DNA of 8,174 nucleotides, from assembly GCA_005877535.1 (NCBI GenBank), contig VBOM01000101.1, positions 1 through 8,174 on the forward strand, given 5' to 3'. Numbering within the stretch: position 1 is the first letter of the stretch; each line of letters begins with the position of its first letter. This document shows positions 1-7,712 of the stretch, piece after piece. The notes below the pieces were generated by a model. The model was not told the origin of the DNA, searched no databases, and saw only the letters and a program-made list of their open reading frames with translations. The position numbers and the translations under genes were made by a program. Origin of the DNA: Nitrospirota bacterium. Lineage in GTDB: Bacteria > Nitrospirota > Nitrospiria > Nitrospirales > Nitrospiraceae.

Positions 1-1232
1 GGCAGCTCAATTTCCGTCTCCTCTCCCAACCCAAACTGATGGGCAAAGGAAGCGATCGTCTCGATCCCCATCCGTTGCCCAACGGTGTAGAAATAGACGT
101 CGCACGATTGCACGAGGGCCCGCCGAAGATCCACCGAACCATGCCCGCCGGCTTTCCAATCACGATACAGACGGCGACCGAACTGATACCCTCCATTACA
201 GAAGATCGGTGTCGACGGCGTCACGGTCTTGGTTTCCAACGCTGCAGCGGCCATCATCACTTTAAAGATCGAGCCGGGCGGGTACTGCCCTTGCGAGGCT
301 CGATTATTCAAAGGGCGCCCCTCGTCTTGCACGATCTCAGCCCATTGTTTCGGTGTGAGCTCCCGCGAGAGGATGTTCGGATCAAAGCCAGGACGGCTGG
401 CCATGGCAAGCACGTCACCTGTCCTCGGATCAAGCGCGACAATCGCGCCCGATTCCTCCCCCAACAGATTTTCGGCCACTTTTTGCAGCCGCGCATCAAT
501 CGTGAGGTACAAATTGTCCCCGGCATGGGGTTGCTCCACAACCACGGTTCGCTTCTCATGGCCTACCGCATCGACTTCTATGCTTTTCTCCCCGGCCTGA
601 CCACGCACGAGCTGATCGAAGAATTTTTCCACGCCATATTGCCCGACGATACTGCCCTGGTGCAGGTCAGCAAATTCAGGCTTCTCCAACTGATCGGGCG
701 ACACTTCCCCGACATAGCCCAACAGATGTGAGGCCGTCACTCCGCCAGGATAGTTCCGCTGCGATTCGACTTGCACCATCACTCCTGGCAAGTCCAGACG
801 GTGAGACTCAACCAACGTCGCTTCTCGAAGGGTTAAGCGATCCTTCACCTTGCGCGGCAGTTGCTTATTGCCTCGAGCGGTGAGCTTGTCCCTGACGAGC
901 GCAGCATCTAACCCCAGGAGATTGCTGAGCTGATCGATGAGCAGGTCGCGATCTTTGACCTCCTCGAGCGAGACGTAGAGCGTGAAACTGGGGACATTAT
1001 TCGCCAGCAACACCCCGTTGCGATCGTAGATGAGCCCTCGAGCTGGCTCCATGATGACGGAGCGTGTCCGATTGTTCTCGGAAAGATCGCGATAGTAGGG
1101 CCCCTCACGAATCTGCAAGTACCAGAGCTGCAGCCCCAGTAAAGCCACGACGAGCAACAAGCCGACGCGGAGAATGATTACTCGGCGTTGGAGCTCCCCA
1201 AGTTCAGAATCGTGTAGACCAGCTGTACCCAT
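1..1232 (-). CDS. mrdA: Penicillin-binding protein 2 (peptidoglycan D,D-transpeptidase), 3' end outside window
   Basis: This is the transpeptidase of the rod-shape elongation machinery, which cross-links new lateral-wall peptidoglycan in the periplasm. The frame is open from the ATG at 1232 to the window edge (410 codons), so roughly the last third is missing. In order there are a short cytoplasmic N-terminus, one membrane anchor (about residues 19-39), the PBP dimerisation domain starting with the typical RGLIYDRNG stretch (65-73), and the start of the transpeptidase domain from about residue 260. The catalytic SxxK is S321-I-F-K324 within QYPPGSIFK, and the second motif is S376-C-D. The KTG box must lie beyond base 1. 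It follows mreD by 40 bases and is the last gene seen of the mre operon; rodA would be a likely next gene, by inference. No convincing Shine-Dalgarno precedes the ATG, and a TTG three codons upstream is an alternative start. The family call is firm. PBP2 rather than another class B PBP rests on the mre context. Confidence 0.93.
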   Translation of the reverse strand, partial: MGTAGLHDSELGELQRRVIILRVGLLLVVALLGLQLWYLQIREGPYYRDLSENNRTRSVIMEPARGLIYDRNGVLLANNVPSFTLYVSLEEVKDRDLLIDQLSNLLGLDAALVRDKLTARGNKQLPRKVKDRLTLREATLVESHRLDLPGVMVQVESQRNYPGGVTASHLLGYVGEVSPDQLEKPEFADLHQGSIVGQYGVEKFFDQLVRGQAGEKSIEVDAVGHEKRTVVVEQPHAGDNLYLTIDARLQKVAENLLGEESGAIVALDPRTGDVLAMASRPGFDPNILSRELTPKQWAEIVQDEGRPLNNRASQGQYPPGSIFKVMMAAAALETKTVTPSTPIFCNGGYQFGRRLYRDWKAGGHGSVDLRRALVQSCDVYFYTVGQRMGIETIASFAHQFGLGEETEIEL

Positions 1233-1272
1233 GCGTCGCAATCAACATTCTGCCGCGCCCATCACAGACCTG

Positions 1273-1764
1273 CTATTCGGTCCTCAGGCGGGTGACATGA
1301 AACCTTTGAGAGAGTAGCCAGTAGAGCCCTGCCCCCACCGCCCCGTCAAAACAAGCCTGCGGAAGGACGATCGACTCGACCATCCACCACATCTGAGACA
1401 CGTCGAGATGCTTAAAATTCATCGCGGCAAACAGCCCGCTCGCCAAAGACACCAACAGCAGCCCCACACCCAATGAGATCGACGTCACCTGCGACACCTG
1501 CCGTCCCAGGAATCCTGCCAAGAGCCCGACGCCACCGTTCGTCAAAAGACTGAGCCAAAGTTCGCCGGCTGAGAACAGACTCAGGACCCACCCGATCGCG
1601 AGCCCCACGAGAAGACCTTCCAGTTCACCTGCAAAAAGCCCCACAAGCGCGGCTGCCACAAGCCCCAAATCCGGCTTGATATTCCACACGCTCAGATGTG
1701 GCAGCAGCGTCGTCTGCAGGGGGACGAGCAGCAGCACGAGAATCAGATAGAAAAGGTATTTCAT
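1273..1764 (-). CDS. mreD: Rod shape-determining protein MreD
   Basis: This small integral membrane protein of the elongasome, with MreC, couples cytoplasmic MreB filaments to periplasmic wall synthesis. Its 163 residues are the usual MreD length. They form five or six hydrophobic segments (about 2-20, 32-47, 50-66, 71-88, 96-114 and 126-151). After the first helix comes the family-typical KPDLGLVAAALVG stretch (30-42), followed by glycine-rich helices. The ATG at 1764 overlaps the mreC stop codon by 4 bases (ATGA), which supports translational coupling. A weak GGGAAG lies 8 bases upstream, inside mreC. MreD sequences diverge strongly, so the call depends on the fold pattern plus the position between mreC and mrdA. 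That position is diagnostic. Confidence 0.92.
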   Translation of the reverse strand: MKYLFYLILVLLLVPLQTTLLPHLSVWNIKPDLGLVAAALVGLFAGELEGLLVGLAIGWVLSLFSAGELWLSLLTNGGVGLLAGFLGRQVSQVTSISLGVGLLLVSLASGLFAAMNFKHLDVSQMWWMVESIVLPQACFDGAVGAGLYWLLSQRFHVTRLRTE

Positions 1765-2642
1765 GGTGATGGCTTCCCGAGCAGATCTGCTCCTGTCCCG
1801 GTCGTCGTGGACTGTCCATACGACGTCTGAATCACCAACACTTCCTCCACACGACCAACATCGACTTCCGGCATCAGTTCGGCAGACTGGAAGAGCGCGC
1901 CTTCCTGTTTATCGATGCTCGTGATCGTGCCGATCACGAGCCCTCGGGGGAAACCTCCGACAAGGCCCGATGTCACAACCCGGTCACCGTTTCGGAGCGT
2001 AGACAACAACGGAATATACTTCAGCTGGGCCAGCCCTTGTTGAGTCCCTTCCACAATACCTTCGTCTCTCGTCCGCTGAATGAGACCAGCGATGGCGTTG
2101 TTCGGATCAGTTACCAAGAGCACCACCGACGACGCCCCTGTCGTTTTCACGACGCGCCCGACGACACCAGCGGGCGTGACCACTCCCATGTCCGGCTTGA
2201 TCCCGTCACTCTCGCCCTTATTGAGAATGATGGCACGATATCGGTTCGTGGCATCACGCCCGATGACTTGAGCGGCTATCATCGTGGGAAGCGCCTGCTC
2301 CTTAAAATGCAGCAGAGCCGTCAATCGTTCTGTCGCGGCGGCGGACTCACGCAACTGGCTATGTTGCCCGCGCAGCCATTCAATTTCTTTCCGTAGTTGC
2401 TGGTTCTCTTCTCGGACCCCTTGCAACGCCATGTACTGTTCCCAACGATGAGCAATGCCAGTATCGATGGACGCAATGGCTTCGAGCGGAACACGCACAA
2501 CATGTCCAACTGGCCCATCCAGATACTGCAAGAGACCTTGGATTTGAGCGGGAAGCAGAAAAAGAGCCACCAGCAGGAGAGCAAAACAGGCAATCGCCAG
2601 GCGTTTGGCACCGTAGGGAGAACGAGAGTGAGCCATCCACAT
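1761..2642 (-). CDS. mreC: Rod shape-determining protein MreC
   Basis: This is the bitopic periplasmic scaffold of the elongation complex, which forms dimers or filaments and activates PBP2. The 293 residues show a short basic cytoplasmic tail, one membrane helix (about 14-31), a coiled coil (about 66-115, rich in E, Q, L and R), and then the two beta-barrel domains of MreC. Recognisable family segments are GRDATNRYRAIILNKG (128-143), the GVVTPAGVVGRV region (153-164) and GDRVVTSGLVGGFPRGL (219-235). The tail after residue 272 is low-complexity (S, T, G) and probably disordered. The gene starts 21 bases after mreB and overlaps mreD by 4 bases. The start is uncertain: ATG codons at 2642 and 2636 are both possible and neither has a clear Shine-Dalgarno. 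Confidence 0.96.
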   Translation of the reverse strand: MWMAHSRSPYGAKRLAIACFALLLVALFLLPAQIQGLLQYLDGPVGHVVRVPLEAIASIDTGIAHRWEQYMALQGVREENQQLRKEIEWLRGQHSQLRESAAATERLTALLHFKEQALPTMIAAQVIGRDATNRYRAIILNKGESDGIKPDMGVVTPAGVVGRVVKTTGASSVVLLVTDPNNAIAGLIQRTRDEGIVEGTQQGLAQLKYIPLLSTLRNGDRVVTSGLVGGFPRGLVIGTITSIDKQEGALFQSAELMPEVDVGRVEEVLVIQTSYGQSTTTGTGADLLGKPSP

Positions 2643-2663
2643 AAGGGAGTTAGGGATGGAACC

Positions 2664-3731
<1,068 letters not shown>

Positions 3732-3750
3732 TTAGACTCGGACGGCGTGC

Positions 3751-4209
3751 TTATTCAGGCAACGCCATTCGTCCCACATCCAACACCTGGGTACCGGCCA
3801 CCTCGTCACCAAGACGCCGCCCCTGCTCGTTTCCGAGAATCAATACCGCTTCGAACGCAATGATTGCTACCGATACAAGCCATCCTACATACGGAACGGC
3901 GAAGGCTAACTGAGCGACTGCAAAGGGCAGGTTGCGGATAATGGATTCCCGAAACCCTGCTGCCTCGCGCCGGTCCGGAAGCACCGTTTGAAGGCCAATC
4001 AACCGCTTACCGATACTACGCCCACCGGCAAATCCATCAGCGATCAGTATATACGCTAATCCTCCAAGAAAACCTACTGGCACGATCATTTGACCGGCTG
4101 CCGCGACGATAAACAGATCGATCACCTTGGCGATACCACGGTTCAGGACCCGCGCCTTGGGGTAAATTCCGCCATCGATTGAATGAACCCCGCCGACCTC
4201 CTCCGCCAA
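3751..4209 (-). CDS. RDD family membrane protein, first gene of the mre operon
   Basis: This is a small inner-membrane protein of the RDD family, named for conserved Arg and Asp residues. Family members are poorly characterised; some have been linked to ion transport, so no specific function is assigned. The 152 residues contain R24 and D31 in the first helix (NRGIAKVIDLFIV), a second helix to about residue 57, the typical GRSIGKRLIGLQTV segment (63-76), a hydrophobic hairpin (about 94-124), and the C-terminal RRLGDEVAGTQVL motif (131-143) with D135. The start is a TTG at 4209, chosen because AAGGAG lies 5 bases upstream and a promoter lies just before it. The stop is 37 bases before mreB on the same strand, so the two are almost certainly co-transcribed. 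Whether it works with the elongasome is inference from position only. Confidence 0.88.
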   Translation of the reverse strand: MAEEVGGVHSIDGGIYPKARVLNRGIAKVIDLFIVAAAGQMIVPVGFLGGLAYILIADGFAGGRSIGKRLIGLQTVLPDRREAAGFRESIIRNLPFAVAQLAFAVPYVGWLVSVAIIAFEAVLILGNEQGRRLGDEVAGTQVLDVGRMALPE

Positions 4210-4214
4210 GGGAT

Positions 4215-4220
4215 CTCCTT
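4215..4220 (-). promoter_or_regulatory. Strong Shine-Dalgarno site of the RDD gene
   Basis: AAGGAG on the minus strand lies 5 bases before the TTG at 4209. It is the best ribosome binding site of this operon and supports the unusual TTG start. Confidence 0.8.
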
Positions 4221-4234
4221 ACAATTAGTTGCAA

Positions 4235-4263
4235 AGTATAGCAAATCAAACTATCTAGCACAA
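4235..4263 (-). promoter_or_regulatory. Sigma70-type promoter of the RDD-mreBCD-mrdA operon
   Basis: Read on the minus strand, a -35 TTGTGC (4263-4258) and a -10 TATACT (4240-4235) are separated by exactly 17 bases. TGC directly before the -10 gives an extended -10 element. Transcription would start near 4228, leaving a leader of about 19 bases with the Shine-Dalgarno in it. No other promoter of this quality was noticed in the short gaps further down the operon, so this one probably serves all five genes. This is prediction from consensus only. Confidence 0.65.
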
Positions 4264-4277
4264 ACAAAGATCATTCT

Positions 4278-4311
4278 CCGGCAGATCAGGCATTGCGGGC
4301 GATACTGCCGG
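4278..4311. repeat. Perfect 7-base inverted repeat between the divergent promoters
   Basis: CCGGCAG (4278-4284) and CTGCCGG (4305-4311) are perfect inverted copies separated by 20 bases. They lie upstream of both -35 elements. No T-run follows on either strand, so this is not a standard terminator. It could be a two-half-site operator for a regulator shared by both promoters, a hairpin, or chance. Confidence 0.35.
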
Positions 4312-4371
4312 CTTCACTAACAGACCACTCTGCTAGATCGTGAGATCGCAGCTTGGAGGAAAGCTCGTCTC

Positions 4372-4400
4372 TTGCCTTTGCACAGAGCCCTGGGTAGAAT
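4372..4400 (+). promoter_or_regulatory. Sigma70-type promoter of the SurA-like gene
   Basis: A -35 TTGCCT (4372-4377) and a -10 TAGAAT (4395-4400) are spaced by 17 bases. Transcription would start near 4407, leaving a leader of about 24 bases. AAGGA (4421-4425) lies 5 bases before the ATG at 4431 and serves as ribosome binding site. The remainder of the 221-base gap, about 4264-4371, holds only the inverted repeat and an AGATCG direct repeat (4335-4340 and 4343-4348). I see no gene there. Confidence 0.55.
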
Positions 4401-4430
4401 CCGTCCATACGAATTTCTCGAAGGATTGTC

Positions 4431-5135
4431 ATGCTCAAATTGATGCGCGAAGCGTCTCATAGCTATCCGTGGCTCCTCAAGTCCATCATGGGGGTCATCG
4501 CCCTCGCCTTCGTCATCACCATGGGCTGGTGGGGGTTCCGTGATCAGCCCGGCACCGGCTCCGTCGTCGCCTCAGTCGGAGATCTCACCGTGTCCCGCGA
4601 TGAATTCCGACGCGCCTATGAGAATTCCTATCGCTTCTATAAGGACAAAGTCCCTGGAGAATTCAAAGACGAAACGATCAAGCAATTAGTGGTGGATCAA
4701 CTCATCGACAACCGGACCTGGCTCATCGCAGCGAAGAACATGGGCCTCACCGTGGCTAACGACGATCTGCGTGAAGCCATCATGCAGATCCCGGATTTTC
4801 AAAAGAATGGCACCTTCGATCCGGAGGTCTACCAACGGTTGCTGGCAGCGAATCATCTGACGCCCTCGATATTCGAAGCGATGGAAGCGAAAGAGGTGCT
4901 GAGCAACAAAGCCCGGATGATCATCCGCGACGCTGTGGCCCTTACCCCTGCCGAGCTCGCCGAGGCAGAAGCTCTCACGCTACGGCAAACGGAATCAGAT
5001 CCCGCGAAGGCCGCTGCGGCGAAGGACCGTGCCGCGCAGGACGTACTTTTTCAAAAGCAGCAGCGCGCTCTGATGGCCTACACTGAATCGCTCAAAACAT
5101 CAGTCCCCATCAAGATCAACCGCGAGTTGCTATAG
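4431..5135 (+). CDS. Membrane-anchored SurA/PpiD N-terminal domain protein lacking a PPIase domain
   Basis: This is a probable periplasmic chaperone-like protein. The N-terminus (MLKLMREASHSYPWLLKSIM) and the following helix (about residues 15-34) closely resemble the signal anchor of PpiD and SurA_N proteins, so the rest should face the periplasm. Residues about 44-170 fit the helical SurA N-terminal domain, with the usual opening strand VVASVGDLTVSRDEF (45-59) and the helices EFKDETIKQLVVDQLIDNR and DDLREAIMQIPDFQ. Residues about 172-222 are charged and alanine-rich and probably form a long helix or coiled coil. Canonical PpiD and SurA continue with parvulin domains; here the frame ends at residue 234 with no sign of one. 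With its own promoter and ribosome binding site and a clean stop, the gene looks complete rather than broken. Its client proteins are unknown, and a link to the divergent mre operon is only positional. Confidence 0.82.
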   Translation: MLKLMREASHSYPWLLKSIMGVIALAFVITMGWWGFRDQPGTGSVVASVGDLTVSRDEFRRAYENSYRFYKDKVPGEFKDETIKQLVVDQLIDNRTWLIAAKNMGLTVANDDLREAIMQIPDFQKNGTFDPEVYQRLLAANHLTPSIFEAMEAKEVLSNKARMIIRDAVALTPAELAEAEALTLRQTESDPAKAAAAKDRAAQDVLFQKQQRALMAYTESLKTSVPIKINRELL

Positions 5136-5221
5136 CTCGATTCGTCCAACGTCCTCAAATCGTAATGTCTACGGTTAGAGAATGGTCCGGGCGCTGACTT
5201 GAAGTCGTGATGGCGCTGAGT

Positions 5222-6244
5222 CTAACTAAGAATTAACATTGCATCACCATAGCTGTAGAAGCGGTACCGCTCGCGAACCGCCTCTGCATAGGCCTGGCGA
5301 AGACATTCGGTCCCGGCCAATGCGGAGACCAGCATCAGCAATGTGGTCCGTGGCAAGTGAAAATTCGTGAGGAGGGCATCGACCAGCTTAAACGGACACC
5401 CTGGTGTCATAAATAGATCTGTCTCTCCCCGATAGGGTCGGATCTGGCCATCGACGCGAGCCGCAGTTTCGAGTGCGCGTACGACCGTGGTGCCGACAGC
5501 GACAATTCGTCTCCCTCTCACTCGCACCTGCTCGATGGCACGAAGTGCCTCTGCTCCGACCTCGATCCATTCTGCGCCCATCCGATGGTCTTCGATCTGA
5601 TTGACCGTCACCGGTTTGAAGGTCCCAACACCAACATGAAGCGTGATGGTCGTGAGACCGATCCCTCTCTGTTGCAGCTGTGCCAGCAGTGCCGGTGTGA
5701 AATGGAGGCCAGCGGTAGGCGCCGCAATAGCCCCCTCATGCTGCGCAAAGAGCGTTTGATACCATTCTCGATCCTGGTCGGTCGGTGCCCGCTTCAAGTA
5801 GGGCGGAAGCGGCATTCGGCCATATTGTCGCAGCCACTCAGGGAACGGAATCGAACTCTCAACTCGCACCGTCGTTCTAGTCGCACTACGCTCGACCACC
5901 ATAACAGAAGCCTCACTCCCCATCTCAAGAATCTGTCCAGGCCGATACGTTCCCTTGATCAACACTTCCCAGATCGCATCGCCAAGATCCTTCACAAAGA
6001 GGATCTCGACCTCCGCGCCGGAAGAGCGCTTCCGTCCAGCCACTCGTGAAGCCAACACCTTGGTATCGTTGACCACGAGAAGATCACCGGGCTGAAGAAG
6101 GTCAGGCAACTCGTCGACCCGGCGATGGGCGAGCGAATGATCGGGGGCCTGCAGAACGAGCAGCCTAGCGTGATCACGCGGGAGGGTTGGGTGAGCGGCA
6201 ATCAGTGTGGGATCGAACGGAAAATCGAATTCGGAGAGCTGCAT
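5222..6244 (-). CDS. queA: S-adenosylmethionine:tRNA ribosyltransferase-isomerase (QueA)
   Basis: QueA transfers and rearranges the ribosyl part of S-adenosylmethionine onto 7-aminomethyl-7-deazaguanine in tRNA (GUN anticodons), giving epoxyqueuosine, the next-to-last step of queuosine synthesis in the cytoplasm. The 340 residues match the family length, and its signatures appear in order: VVNDTKVLASRVAG (57-70), GRMPLPPYLKR (142-152), AAPTAGLHFTP (174-184), HVGVGTFKPV (203-212), the VGTTVVRALE stretch (250-259), LLTNFHLPRTTLLMLVSALAG (about 291-311) and YRFYSYGDAMLIL (327-339). I chose the ATG at 6244 because QueA normally begins with this kind of LSEFDF sequence. The frame stays open a further 43 codons upstream, but that stretch lies inside spoIID and is not QueA-like. 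The ATG shares one base with the spoIID stop (TGATG). The upstream strand is pyrimidine-rich with no Shine-Dalgarno, so reinitiation is likely. Confidence 0.96.
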   Translation of the reverse strand: MQLSEFDFPFDPTLIAAHPTLPRDHARLLVLQAPDHSLAHRRVDELPDLLQPGDLLVVNDTKVLASRVAGRKRSSGAEVEILFVKDLGDAIWEVLIKGTYRPGQILEMGSEASVMVVERSATRTTVRVESSIPFPEWLRQYGRMPLPPYLKRAPTDQDREWYQTLFAQHEGAIAAPTAGLHFTPALLAQLQQRGIGLTTITLHVGVGTFKPVTVNQIEDHRMGAEWIEVGAEALRAIEQVRVRGRRIVAVGTTVVRALETAARVDGQIRPYRGETDLFMTPGCPFKLVDALLTNFHLPRTTLLMLVSALAGTECLRQAYAEAVRERYRFYSYGDAMLILS

Positions 6245-7473
6245 CAGGAAGGCGGAGGGGTCGGAGGTTTGGTCAGCGCCATATTCTGCAGCTCGGTACC
6301 TGGGTAATAGTACTGAAGAATCGTCGAGAAGGAATAGCCCAACTCTGCCAGTTCTTTCGCCCCCCACTGACACATGCCGACGGCGTGACCCGCGCCGAAG
6401 CCGGAGAGCACCACATCTTGGCCGATGGATTCAATGGCAAACTGCGTACTGGGGATGACGGTATACCCAACCACCTTTCGCAACTCTTCTCCGCGAAGAA
6501 TCAATTCTCCACCAGAATGAAGAATGCGTAGCTTCGCCACTCGCCCCCCGCGGCTAAACAACAAGGGTGCCATCGTCGCGATCGTCCCAACAGAAAATCC
6601 CTGCTGCCGCAAATTCTGCTCGAGAGTGTCGATTTTGAAGGAGGACTTCCATTGATAATAGGGTGACGTCAGATCGAAGGGACACTCTACGCCCTTGAGA
6701 TAGGGATAATCTTTCGACCACACATTCATGGCATCTTCAGTCAACCCGGCTGCTGTCGATGAGAAGGCTGCGAAGATCGGCGCATCCTGATAGGTCACGA
6801 CCAATCCACGGGTATCTTCCACAGCGCGCAGGATCCCCACATCAATGCCCTCTTTCCCGCGATAAACTTGGTCTTGCACCGTAGAGGCCACGTCGTAATC
6901 ACGCGTGGCGCTCAACATTTGCTGATAGAGGGCATAGGTCCGAGCTGCGACCGCCTGCGCTTTCAACATCTCCGGATGCCATGTCGAACTGACTTCGGCG
7001 GGAACCACCCCTTTGACGTACTCTTCAATATCCACCCGATTAATGACCAAAAATCCCTTGCCTCTTCGCACGAGATGGACAACGCCGCTCACCGAGATCT
7101 CCGTGCCGGAGTCGCCCGAGGACATCGCCGCCCCATTGAGCTTCCGAGCGGGCCGTGGGAAGGTCAACGTGAGGCCTTGCGCTCCGGCATGCAGCGTCAG
7201 TTGCTCCGTCTGCATGCGGACGCCATTCTGCAGAAACCCCGTTCCCGCAGCTGTGACCTGGACCTGCGCGCGCAGAGCCTGACCACGACCTTGTGCATCT
7301 GTTACCCATAACGGACTGTCTGCACGAATATCGAGCCGTGACACGTCGGCCGACAGAAGAACTCGGATCGATTCGGCCGCCTCGGTTCCCGATGACAGGC
7401 TGAGGAGGCATGCTCCCGCCACGATGGCTCGATACAATGTACCCCTCAGTTGCTTCACCGGCGAAAGATCCAT
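6244..7473 (-). CDS. SpoIID/LytB domain protein (probable lytic transglycosylase or peptidoglycan-binding)
   Basis: This is an exported protein of the SpoIID/LytB family. SpoIID of spore formers is a lytic transglycosylase acting on denuded glycan; relatives in non-sporulating bacteria are mostly unstudied. The 409 residues begin with a probable signal peptide (hydrophobic core about 15-28, cleavage near TEAAES). A beta-rich region follows to about 140, then the SpoIID core. The core contains GVVPAEVSSTWHPEMLKAQA (155-174) with the presumed catalytic E160, AVAARTYA (174-181), the STAAGLTED segment (239-247) and the C-terminal GFGAGHAVGMCQWGAKELA (358-376). The extreme C-terminus is a PPTPPPS tail. 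The ATG at 7473 has no Shine-Dalgarno and lies 19 bases inside the DUF2905 gene. A TTG at 7437 preceded by AGGGG (7442-7446) is an alternative start that keeps the signal peptide. The stop overlaps the queA start by one base. Confidence 0.9.
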   Translation of the reverse strand: MDLSPVKQLRGTLYRAIVAGACLLSLSSGTEAAESIRVLLSADVSRLDIRADSPLWVTDAQGRGQALRAQVQVTAAGTGFLQNGVRMQTEQLTLHAGAQGLTLTFPRPARKLNGAAMSSGDSGTEISVSGVVHLVRRGKGFLVINRVDIEEYVKGVVPAEVSSTWHPEMLKAQAVAARTYALYQQMLSATRDYDVASTVQDQVYRGKEGIDVGILRAVEDTRGLVVTYQDAPIFAAFSSTAAGLTEDAMNVWSKDYPYLKGVECPFDLTSPYYQWKSSFKIDTLEQNLRQQGFSVGTIATMAPLLFSRGGRVAKLRILHSGGELILRGEELRKVVGYTVIPSTQFAIESIGQDVVLSGFGAGHAVGMCQWGAKELAELGYSFSTILQYYYPGTELQNMALTKPPTPPPS

Positions 7474-7712
7474 GTTATTAGATAGAATACGAGACTCAGG
7501 ATGACGCTGAGGAGCAGGCTGGTTGCGAGGGGAAAGGAGAAGCTGAAGTTATCGCGCCGAATGGAGATGTCGCCGGGAAGCTTGCCGAACCATCCCAGGA
7601 GATTCCCAATTCCTGGAACACGGTCTGCGATCAGCAGCAACAGGCCGACCAGCACGACGCATAGCCCGACCCCGATTAAGACCTTGCCAAGATTTCCCCA
7701 CTCAGCCATCAT
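7455..7712 (-). CDS. DUF2905 family small membrane protein
   Basis: This 85-residue membrane protein of unknown function fits the DUF2905 family pattern. A first helix (about 8-28) leads into the family motif around LGWFGKLPGDISIRRDNF (38-55), then FSFPLATSLLLSVILSLVFY (58-77) forms a second helix. Both ends should lie on the same side of the membrane. Two consecutive ATG codons (7712 and 7709) are possible starts. The first overlaps the asd stop by 4 bases and the second by one, and the AAGG just upstream is too close to be a normal Shine-Dalgarno for either. Its end overlaps the SpoIID gene by 19 bases. Its association with asd and spoIID suggests co-transcription but does not reveal a role. 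Confidence 0.88.
   Translation of the reverse strand: MMAEWGNLGKVLIGVGLCVVLVGLLLLIADRVPGIGNLLGWFGKLPGDISIRRDNFSFSFPLATSLLLSVILSLVFYLITWIFRR

Noticed and set aside
39..731. Long open frame (230 codons) on the plus strand opposite mrdA
   Set aside because: It lies wholly antisense to conserved PBP2 coding sequence, and its predicted protein is rich in His, Arg and Pro with no recognisable domain.
4278..4311. Rho-independent terminator at the inverted repeat in the divergent gap
   Set aside because: The loop is 20 bases, no T-run follows on either strand, and no gene ends there.
5585..6049. Plus-strand frame of 154 codons opposite queA
   Set aside because: It is antisense to conserved QueA motifs, is arginine- and serine-rich, and shows no domain.
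6245..6373. A 43-codon N-terminal extension of queA
   Set aside because: The extra residues lie inside spoIID in another frame and do not resemble QueA. Starting at 6244 gives the normal length and the typical N-terminus.
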